In this document: one piece after another, positions 1 through 9,417 of the stretch
How the letters are laid out: each line of letters starts with the position of its first letter
Position numbering within the stretch: the first letter of the stretch is position 1
Assembly: GCA_905221605.1 (NCBI GenBank)
Contig: CAJNDS010001802.1
Coordinates: 1-62,000 of the forward strand
From: Symbiodinium natans
Lineage: Eukaryota; Sar; Dinophyceae; Suessiales; Symbiodiniaceae
DNA length: 62,000 nt
Direction of reading: 5' to 3'
Program-made: the position numbers and the translations under genes
Notes under the pieces: model-generated
Told to the model about the DNA's origin: nothing
Seen by the model: the letters and a program-made list of their open reading frames with translations, nothing else
Databases searched by the model: none

Positions 1-761
1 CCTCTATCCTATCTGTAACTCAAGATCGCCGCTGCGCTCACGCAAGGTCCATGCAGCTCCACGAAACACGCGCTTGAGACAAGAAGATTTTTCCTGCTCA
101 TACAGACCGCGATCTATAAGATCCCGGCGCAATTCTGAAGTCTGCCCCGTATGGCCTGTTTCTAGAATCAATGGCGATCCTCCCCTCTAACACTTGAAAA
201 GCTCAATAGAGCCCCCCACCCTTTCCTCGACTTGATCAAACAAAAGACAACTCTGAGGGGTTTGGTCGAAAAAACCTCTTCCGTGTTTTTCGGTGAACTT
301 ATGTGAACTTCATAGAACATCATGGAACCCAATTAGCCACACTCCACGCTGACCCAAACGTGTATCCTCAGCAGTTTGCTGCCCAACTGGCAGCGGCTTG
401 AAAGCGAGAGGTCATGAATCGAGGCTGGCGGGTGCTGTGTACCGGGAAGCCGGGATGAATTCGTGAGATTCGGGTGCTGTTCCAGCTGAGAATATGGTCC
501 GGAACCCCAACCGAGACTCGGATCAACCGTCTCGCTGCCCGTCAGTTGTTGAAACCACATTCAAACGTATCGCACCCTGGCAGAGGTCCTGAAGTTGAAG
601 ATCTGAACTTAGAATGTCAACTTCCAGTTGCGATGTCTTGCAGGTCCGCCTACACACTCACATATGCCACGGGCTCTCAGTTTGTCAAAATGAACCTGCC
701 CTGCAAAATGCATGGCTTGAGTGGGGGATTGGATGAACACTCCACGCGCACTGGCAACAGG
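1..761. other. No gene recognised
   Basis: Only short frames without motifs or convincing splice pairs. A weak plus-strand frame (from 474) reaches the fold-back element and would continue after its removal to a stop at 991, but it shows no family features. Confidence 0.5.
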
Positions 762-905
762 TACTTGAAGGTTCATGGTACTTGCTACAACCAATTATAA
801 CTGTACTTATAACCCTACTTATAATACCCCGAAAGGGCCTTATGGGGGTTATCCCAATTATCAGTAGGGTTATAAGCCCAGTTAAGTACCATGAACCTTC
901 AAGTA
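762..905. mobile_element. Fold-back (MITE-like) element with 22-bp perfect terminal inverted repeats
   Basis: Arms at 762-783 and 884-905 are exact reverse complements (TACTTGAAGGTTCATGGTAC plus TT). A second internal inverted pair (TTATAACCCTACT / AGTAGGGTTATAA) makes the element a nearly continuous hairpin about 144 bases long with a GGGCCTTAT-type loop. On the plus strand it is framed exactly as CAACAG|G-TACTT...AAGTA-G|CTGC, that is GT...AG. On the minus strand GAAG|GTTCAT...TTCAAG|TACC would also splice and join two open frames. There is no coding capacity. Confidence 0.8.
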
Positions 906-2699
906 GCTGCTCTTCTCTAGATCGCTGCTGTATTCTTCCTGTGCGCAAGGAGATCCAGCTGCATTCCACCATGGAGACACCCTTTCGATGACTCTCCTTC
1001 AGCGAGCAGTTGCCTGCGTGAAGACAAGTACATCTGCTACGGCCAGATGCCTCCTTTGGCCTGTCATGCTCTGCTGTTGAAAACATGGGCCAATAGAGAA
1101 GTTCTGTGCAGAAGTAGCAACCTAAGCAAACAGGAGTGAACATGCGAACGAGCAAGGTGGCAAAGTTCTGCTGGAGGGGGGGGGGAGCGCCAACACAATG
1201 CTTCTCCGAGTCTGGCATATAGGAGTCAAGTCAAAACCATCATCCACACACACGCTTCCTGTTATATATCATCATTCTTGCTCTTGTTGAACCTCATAGT
1301 CAGCGCATGGCGCCCTTTGCATGTCTAGCAGGCAGTTCACAGCCTGGGCAATGAAGCAGCTGCACATGTCGAACAAGTAATGGCGCAGCACGAAGCATGA
1401 TTTTGCAAGGCCAATATTTAACAATTCCAACGTGCTGAGAAGCGACCTGCCGCCTACGATAAACGACCAAACCTGGCCTCTTCAATGGCTCAATCAGTCA
1501 ACACCCTCTGCATGCACTGTGAACTTTACTTAGGATTTCGCGTCATGGGCCGGTGGATGCTTAGAAGCTTGCAATCCAAAACGACATGCGCGGCATCTCC
1601 GTTGCCCAGACGCAAGCGAGCTTGTATCTACGTTGCGCGATGCGCTCAGGTGGAGGGCTTTGGGAATTGGCTTAATGAGGAGACACTTCCTGAAACGAAA
1701 TGGTGTTTACTCATCAAGCACTGGCCCCAACAAAAGGTAGTTTGTTACATATCATCAGCTGGCCCACAACTCTTAACTCTTGAAGTCATCCCCACCATCT
1801 AGAGGACTGCTGTCAACGGTCAAGAACATGAGAAGTTCTGTGGCAAAGCGCAGCTACTGGTAGCATGAGACGTCCACAACCCGAACGGCCCTTACAAGCC
1901 GCTTTGTTGGCCCATCGGCCCTCCGTCTATTCCGATCGCAGGGGGCCAGCCTGCGATTCGCGATCAGGTGATCCAGCCTGATGGCGATTATTGGGCCAAG
2001 GTAGTGATGCTTGTGCGGCTGATCAGAGCCTCTTATCTGACATGTGGTATCAGGCGGTTTTTGCATGTTGGCCTTTAGCACTATGCTAAGCACCCACCCA
2101 ACAGCCCCCAGAGTCGGGGCCAAAGTTGGAATTTTACTCATTCGGGCATACTTCGTGGGGTAAGAGCGGTGCGGCCCAACATTGGACCCAAACTTGATGA
2201 GTCTCCAAGTACTATGCCTCTAGGCGTCGGGCACGTGTTGGCTCTTCAGGATTCGAGGCCATGACCGCAGAAGAAAGCACTTAAAAAAGCCCCCACAAGT
2301 CCGGAGAGATATCACCAAAGATATCAACGTGCCAACGTGAAAACCAGAGCTTCGAAAGTCCTTCGCCATCCACAGGAATCCACAACTAATTTCTCGCACT
2401 CAGGACTGCACTGAGCCAGACCACTCCGCCGTCGAATTACAGCGGAATCGTTTTCTCGTAGCCGTGCGGGAACATGGTTCCTGCAAGCTACACTGCCTTT
2501 TTGCGTCAGCTCTGTGCTAAAAAATGTGTGCTCGCCGGATGCTGAGTAGCGGTCCGAGCTTTGGAAGCAGATTTGGCTGTGGCACGATCGACGGTATCCT
2601 CAGCAGCGGCGAAGAGGGACAGAAAGGGGACGCGAGGGTTCTTCTTGCTAGTGCCCCTAGACACCCGACACAGGGTAGCGTCGCAGGCCCCATGGTCCG
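906..2699. other. No gene recognised
   Basis: Scattered short frames on both strands. The minus frame ending at 685 has a Cys-rich, membrane-like stretch near 1080-1170, but nothing recognisable. Confidence 0.5.
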
Positions 2700-3030
2700 G
2701 CACCCCCCTGTGGTCCCGCCTGTAGGGTTTCAGGTGCTGGGGGAGTTTGGGGGTTTAAGGTTGCGGGGTTTAGAGTTGAGGGTTTTAGCGTTTTCAAGGT
2801 TTCGTGGGATTTGCCTAGGCTATTTTCAGGTTGCGTAGGTTTGCGGGTTTGAGGGGTTAAGGCAGTGTATAGGATTTGGGTGAGGGTTTGGGGTTTAGGG
2901 TCGAGCTTTTTAGGGCTTAGGGCGGGACGGGGGGCGACGCCCCAAACAATCCAAACTCTAACCAAGACCCGGTGCGCTAGGGTATCGGATTAGAGTAACG
3001 GTTAGAGTTTTGAGTTGGGGGGGTTGGGGT
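2700..3030. repeat. Degenerate telomere-like G-rich tract
   Basis: The plus strand is built of variants of GGGTTTAG/GGGTTTGAG/GGGTTTAAGG for about 300 bases. It resembles decayed TTTAGGG telomere repeats. The open frames over it are low-complexity and are not genes. Confidence 0.6.
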
Positions 3031-3924
3031 CTAGTGCGGGAGCGGAGAGGGACACCATGGGTGGAGTGCATTTGGGGGGGGGGGGGGCGAGCGGGGACCC
3101 GGGATCACATTGGAGGAGCAGAGCTTAGGCTGCAGCGGGGCCAAGGGCAGCTGGCTTTGAAGTGCGGATGTGTACTGGGCAATCTGCAGCCTGAAGTGCC
3201 CCAACTGAGGTGATTCACATGCTAGCGTTGCTTTGAACAGCCAAACATGGCTGCCCAACACAGCGATCCTATGTTGCGTGTGCTTCGACTGGCCACGGCT
3301 ACAGGGCACAGTAACGGCATGTCTTCCATTTATACGGTCAAAACACTGACAATCAAGAAGTGCATGGCGGAACTCAGTGTTCGGGACGTGCAGTTGCAAC
3401 TGCCGGGCATGTCCACAAGCAATCTGACGTGTCCGCGCATCATCTGAGCTTTGTGTGCGTATCTGTGCGTGCTGTGATTCTGTGTGCTCAGCTGCCAAGT
3501 CGCTGCTCTTGCTGCATCTTCAACTCGTTAATCCTAAGCCGCAGAGCATCAATCATAATGTTCTGGATTGTTCTGGATGAGAGCTGAAGACCGTCTGGCT
3601 GAGAGCAAGACTCTCTGACACCCGACCTCTCCCAGACCCGGACTCTTGCACTGTTAAGCTGGGGTGACTGCCTGCGACGCTGCTCCTCAATCACCCGACG
3701 CATCTCATCCTGCTCAGGTTTCCGAGCTCGGGGAACTGCATGGACAAGTGGGCGCATGCCAGCTTCTTTTGCTTCTTTTCCCACCCTCGGTGTTGGGTTG
3801 TTGGATTTAATGCTCCTCGCCTCTTCGCCAAGTGTCCCTCTCGGTCTCCTGCGCCTTGTCCCTCGCCCACAGAGAGTCCCGCCGGCGTGCCCACCCCCCA
3901 GAAGCTTGCAGAGATTTTTGCCCA

Positions 3925-4165
3925 ATATCCCTGGAGTGCCCGCATCCCGGAAAAGAGAGTCTGGAGTGCACGAAAATGCCCGAAACCTGTCACGGTTACA
4001 GCTGTCCCTATCTCCCTGGAGTGCCCACCCCCGCAGAGAGTCTTGCAGAGTATCACTGCCCTCCCCGCACAGTCCCGCCCAGCCACAAAGTTCCGCCCCA
4101 GTAGCCCTGGAGTGCTCATTTTCAGAGAAGCGGCCGAGTATCCCTAGAGTGCCCACGCCCAGAGA
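3925..4165. repeat. Degenerate tandem repeat around CTGGAGTGCCC
   Basis: The string TGGAGTGC or TAGAGTGC recurs at about 3932, 3962, 4016, 4106 and 4145, usually followed by CCCAC..CAGAGAG. The long frames on both strands here follow from this repeat composition. Confidence 0.55.
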
Positions 4166-5227
4166 GAAGCTCGCAGGCATTCCCCAGCCCTGCCCCCAGC
4201 AAAAGAGTCTGCAGAGGGTTTTGCCGCGTATTTCCTGCCTACCCTCAGAGAATTCTGCGGAGAGTCCTGACCAGAAGCCCGCAGCGAAGTCTCTTTAATT
4301 CACCGTCCGAAAAAACGGCAGGATGGCTCCCACATCGGTTATAGGTGTAGGGTGAGGCTAGTGTTCATCTCAGCAATCGAACCCAATGAGCTCGCCAAAT
4401 CCCATCCAAAACCTAAAGATCCTGTAAGCATCGGGACGGCTTCGTTGCTCATGTAAATTTAACTATAACCTTATTTCAGGCGGTAATGACACCGACATGT
4501 TGGCATCTGCATATGCGACATGGAAACATGAGCAAGCTCGTAGATGCAATATGCAAGTTATGACCAGATCTCCTGTTCACGCTGCTGCTTCTTCAGCATC
4601 TCATGCAGCCTCGACGAATGCGCAGACTCTGCAAGTTGCAGGTGACGCAGCTACCGGCGACTGTGCTGAGTACTGAGTTCTGCTGCACACCTACACAGCA
4701 GACATGTCAACTTGTACTGGCAAGAAGGCTCAAAAGCTCCTGGCCCTAAATTCGCAAGTTAGGACTTAGGACTACCAGATGGTGGTTGTTTATGTTGTTT
4801 CAAAGTGGCAACCCAGAAAATGAGGGGACATTGGATGGTCAAAGCCTCAGAGATTTCCCTTGCCCTTTGCTGCTTCGTAGGAGGCAAAGATGTTTTCACC
4901 TTCACAAACTCAAAGACCTGACCATGACGACCTTGAAGGGAGGGTTACGAATCCCTGGCTCCCGTTGACCACGGTGCTGAGACTTTCCTGCGGTTAGGAA
5001 ACGCTGAGGCAACTACGGGATCGGAGCGGTTCTTATGCGGGAATTGACAACTCTTGAACTCAAACGTCCGGGATCCTGGCTGGGAGTGTTCTTCGTTCTC
5101 GGCATCCTCCAGTGTCCAGAACCAAAACATACTGCATTGTGGGTGAATTGTGGATTCAAGCTTGTGGCTTAGGGCCAATGGCTCATTCTGCTTCGTCTGT
5201 CAAGCCGAATCTGCTGAGGCTTTCTTA

Positions 5228-5290
5228 TCACCCAGCCCCCCCCCCCCACCCAAAACCCAAAACCCAAAACCCTAAACCCCCCCCCCCCGC
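5228..5290. repeat. C-homopolymers flanking telomere-like AACCC repeats
   Basis: Two poly-C runs enclose AAAACCCAAAACCCAAAACC and CTAAACC units. Confidence 0.6.
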
Positions 5291-6714
5291 CGAAGGCACC
5301 TCGTTTGCGGGCTTCGCCTTCGTCGAACCAACAAGTTTTTCAAAACCTGCGTCAGCGAGGCCGCCCCTCCACAATTCCGCACGGTTGTGTTTAGCTAAGG
5401 CGAGGTTTCGGGCCCTTCCACTGCATCCCATGAGCAAGTGACACCCCAGAGTGGGGCTGGTGTGCAAGGTCTCGCCTGGTGTGCGTCGTAGCCTCAGCTC
5501 GACTCTTCTAAATGAACTCCAAAAATGGCTCGAACTTTGCTTGCCGCTACTTGCTCCTAGGCAGCAGATGAGGCAGGAGTTGCCGGAAAGCTTGCCAGAA
5601 AAGGTCAAGAGCTGTGCGTGAAGGGGGCAATTCCTGAAAACCCGATCTCCAAAGAGCCAAACTGGGCACCCTGCAGAGCGATCCCATGGGCAAACCTGCA
5701 CGGCTCAGCGTTCAGGATGGCTTCGTTTATGACGGTTGTGATTCGTGCAACTCCTATCGGGAAGACACACCACCCGAAGCATTGGCCAAAGATGCTGCAA
5801 TGGCGGCTCCCGACGCCTGCATGTCTCAGCAGACTCCGGGCAACAACCCTCCATGAAAGCCTTGCAAAGGGAGGTCCTGGCAGGAATCAAAAGTTTGAAG
5901 CAAAATGTGAGAAAATGTGGCAACCAGGCAACTGCCTTGTGCCCTGTCCTCCGCAAGTCAGGCGCTTGGGTCAACTCGTCTGTCCCATGGGCAAACCTGA
6001 GAGGACTTCTAGAAATTCGGCCTTCCGGTAAGGGGGATCACCAGGAAAAGGTCTCAACTTCAACCGTGTTCGGAGATTAGGTTGCAACAGAATGCTCTAG
6101 GCCCCATGTGCTCGAAGCTCCACTTGAGACCTACTAGAGACTATACTTTCAAGGCCATCCAGAGATTAACATCTGCAGGCATTTTTTTTATCGGGGTAGG
6201 GGCCAAAACCAAGCCTGTCCGCGAACATGCCCCCCAGTCCTAGGGACCACCTACAGGCCCACTGGAGACTTCATAGACAGCCCCTGCAGGACCCTGCAAA
6301 CATCACCTGTTGCGGAGGTTCCCCGAGAACAAACCTTCACCCAAAAAGGAGACTTGGCTGGCAAGCCCCCATCCCGAAAAGTTTCAAGGAGGGGTTGGCT
6401 GGTCAACTTTACACCCGAAAGCAGACTCGTGCATCGCAAAAAACTCACACCCTGAAAAGATGCTTTTTTTGCTGGCCAGCCCAGGCTAGGAAGCCACAGG
6501 CCCCAACAGGAGCTGTCAGCTCGCCAAAAGGGACTTTCAAGCCCTGAAACCGAAAACGGGAAGTCTCTAGGAAAGCTTTTCAATGAATTCCTCATAAACT
6601 CAACAGGTCTTTGATGTCCGTCAAAGCCGTTCCCAAGGTGCCGGCTCGCAAAGGTCACCCTTGCGGCATGCGGATCGCTGGAAGAAGCGGCACCTTGAAA
6701 CTTGGGATTGATAG

Positions 6715-6753
6715 GGTTGAAGAGTTTAAGGGTTTAGGGCTTTAGGGTTTAAA
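6715..6753. repeat. Short TTTAGGG-like tract
   Basis: GGGTTTAGGGCTTTAGGGTT within AT-richer sequence. A second short one is at 7835-7862. Confidence 0.5.
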
Positions 6754-7093
6754 TGAAGCCGCACCTGTCTCAGTCCTTCTGTGAAGTTTCTCAACTGTGT
6801 GACTTCTACAAGCCTCTCTTGGAAGGTCTACCTCCCTTGTCGTGGGTGACTGCGTGACATGGAAGGCAAGCAAGCATGATGGCAAACCTGCGCCTGTAAG
6901 CATCAACCTCAGCGCGTGATGGGGTTTAGGGACTCGCTCAGCACAATTAAAGATTTCAAGGTCCCGGCATTTGTGTCTTCTTGAATTGCTGACCTGGCAT
7001 GACACTCAACTTACAGAGCACCTCCGCAGTGGCTCTCAAGACAGCAAAGGACAGTAGCTCAGGAAAGATCTCACCTGGTCAGTTCTCAAAATG

Positions 7094-7155
7094 ATGGTCC
7101 TTTCGGGGTACCCTAAATATTCGGGGCCGCCTTATAGGGACCCCAAAAAGACCAT
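7094..7155. mobile_element. Small degenerate fold-back element
   Basis: The arms ATGGTCCTTTCGGGGTACCC and GGGACCCCAAAAAGACCAT are imperfect inverted repeats around a loop with GCCGCCTTAT, the same ten bases as in the loop of the 27222-27304 element. It is probably an older or shorter relative. GT and CAG are present farther out (7079 and 7163), so an intron relation is less clear. Confidence 0.5.
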
Positions 7156-7637
7156 TTGCAGTAGACAGCCCCGACAGCGCAAACCATGGGCATTGACTTT
7201 TTCGACAAGAACGCCTTTTTGTGGAAGCCTAGCTGTTCTAAACAACCAGGCTGAGCAGCGGAATGCGGTCTTGTCCACAAGGCTTTCCTGTCACAGGGCG
7301 TGCTGGCGATCTTTTTGCATTGAGGCGGACGGGTGTTGCCGGTTCAGGGCCGATCGAACTAGCATGCCACAGGATAGCAACCCACAAACTTGATTTTTTG
7401 CGGCCAGCATGAACCCGGACATTGGGTGACCAGCCGCCCCCAAACCAGTCCCCAAACGTCCTTCGGCTTCTCTCCCAGAACCTTGCATACCAGACAACGT
7501 CCGACAGGCAAGGCCACAAGCAGCATGCACTGTGCCCTATCTGAATTGCAAGCAGCGCATGTTGCCGGGAGTCTGACTTGGCGGTTGTTTGAAAATCCTG
7601 CCAACACCATCTTGCGCATCTGCTCTGAGGTCAATGT

Positions 7638-7736
7638 TTGGGATGTTCCCCCCTATACTAACAGTCCTCAATAGGGAGTATAGTACCCCCGATTCTATCC
7701 CGTTAAAGGACTGTTAGTATAGGGGGCACATCCCAA
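7638..7736. mobile_element. Fold-back (MITE-like) element, family TTGGGATG, copy 1
   Basis: The left arm starts TTGGGATGTTCCCCCCTATA and runs through CTAACAGTCC; the right arm is its near-perfect reverse complement, ending TGCCCCC-type bases then CATCCCAA. Length is 99 bases. The same arms occur in the copy at 49049-49160, 41 kb away, so this is a repeated family and not a local palindrome. On the plus strand it is preceded by GAG|GTCAATGT and ends in CCCAAG. On the minus strand a GT and a CAG lie within 12 bases of the ends. Confidence 0.85.
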
Positions 7737-9417
7737 GTAAATGTCACCAAAACAAAGCACAGCTGAAGAGCTCGCATTTGCCCGGTTTCCTTCAGCCGCC
7801 ATTGGCACATAGTTGTTGACATCCCTGTCGAGTGGGTTTAGGATTCGGGTTTAGGGTTCGTGGGCCAGAATTACATGGAACTTCGCAGAGCAAGCCTGAG
7901 CAGCAAGCTTTGAACTGCCATGATCTGGATGTCAGATTTACTACCAACTGCTTAAGAACCCCAGAACATATATATGTCTATATATATATATACTAATCCC
8001 TATATTGCCCTCATAAGGAAGAATGTTTGCAATTTTTTGGGGGCTTCTTAAGGAAGTAGTAGTTTAGGGCCTTTACTCAATGTCCCGGCGCCCTAGTGGC
8101 CTTGCACACAGAGGCAAGTCTTGAACTCTGGAACTGCACCTACGCCTGAAGACGACACTGGGCGATTAAATGCACTGAGTCAAGTTGGCCAGGAAGGCGG
8201 GTACATATCCTGGTGCATGTAGCTGGGCAACCCCGTGTCGCAAGAGCCACTCGGACCTGGTGCGAGCACTGTTTTAATGCCGCACCCATATCTTGGTGGG
8301 ATTCAAAGGCCAGTGCAGCAGCGAAACTTTGAAGATTGTTTTGCCTGCTCTACACAAAACTACACGAACTTTCATGCGTCTGCTGTCTTGGTATAAGCCT
8401 AGGAAAGGAATCCGGCAACAATTCTTAAGGAACAAGAACTGCACGAACCCTGCTTTGTCAAAGTAGGGACCTGCGCAGACCACGCCCAATGGTAGTACTT
8501 CCTTTATATGAGCCCAAAACCCATGGGGCCCAGCTTGAGATTCGGCAAGTGAAAGACAACCATGATGCTACTGCTTAAAGCATCTGGCCTCAAAATGTCC
8601 AATGTGATCAGCTTGCAGTGGCCACGTGTAAGCCGTGTGGGCTCGGGTTTCGCCCCCGTTTGCCACCATGCAGGGTGGCGGGGCCTCTGCGCAATACCTA
8701 TGCAAGATTCTTTGGGGGTGGCGCCTTGGGACTGCAAACCCATCCACGGCGCAGAGACCTTGGCATGGTTGTGCTGCACTCGAGGCATCATGAGGACTTG
8801 TCGATATACTTTCGCATGAGATGGGGCGCACATTCAGGTCACTGCAGAAGAGACAGTGGACAGTGATAGTGTTCAGTTCTTTTATTTGTCTTTTGCTCTG
8901 AGATGACATGAAGTACGTCTTGTAAGAATTTCTTCTGTATTATTTATAATGGCTTTTGACGTTTGTGCTAGAACAACTACTAGAATGAAGATATAGGCTT
9001 CGTGGCACACAATTACAATCAAAATTGCAACCCATCAACAGCGCAGGTCTTCGAAGCGCTAACGCTTAATGAACAAGTCAAGCCTCCTGGTAAAGGCTGC
9101 TGCGAGGCCCCATGTACGGCCTAATAATACCTTATAGCACCAAGAGCTGGCGTGCTCAGCTCCAGTTTATCGCTTGTAGAGTTCCACAGAGTGCCATAGA
9201 GGTCCTAAATACAATTTTATGCCTTTGCCTCGAATTAGATACACATGGACTTAAACTTGTCTGAACTTCCTTCACTCCAGCCAAAGAACCTTTTCTGACG
9301 GGCAGCACCTGCGCATCGTCTCCCGTGAGCTACGTCATCTGGGAAGCTGCTGGGGCACTTTCAGATTCCGCACTGGCACCAATGGCGACACTCACGAACA
9401 TGCATACCTGGGACTGC
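7737..9417. other. 3-prime flank of the TIR-like gene, nothing recognised
   Basis: Short frames only. The segment right after the stop at 9418 is AT-richer and would hold the 3-prime UTR. Confidence 0.45.

Larger units (their letters stand above)
4290..7093. other. Non-coding stretch with short dispersed repeats
   Basis: TCCCATGGGCAAACCTG occurs near 5682 and again near 5983, and phrases like CCCAAAAAGGAGACTTGGCT recur loosely to 6550. No gene recognised. Confidence 0.45.

Noticed and set aside
3488-4298. A 230-codon minus frame and overlapping 180-codon plus frame
   Set aside because: They overlie the degenerate TGGAGTGCC repeat and overlap each other; only a short basic stretch (MRRVIEEQRRRQS) looked protein-like, which is not enough.
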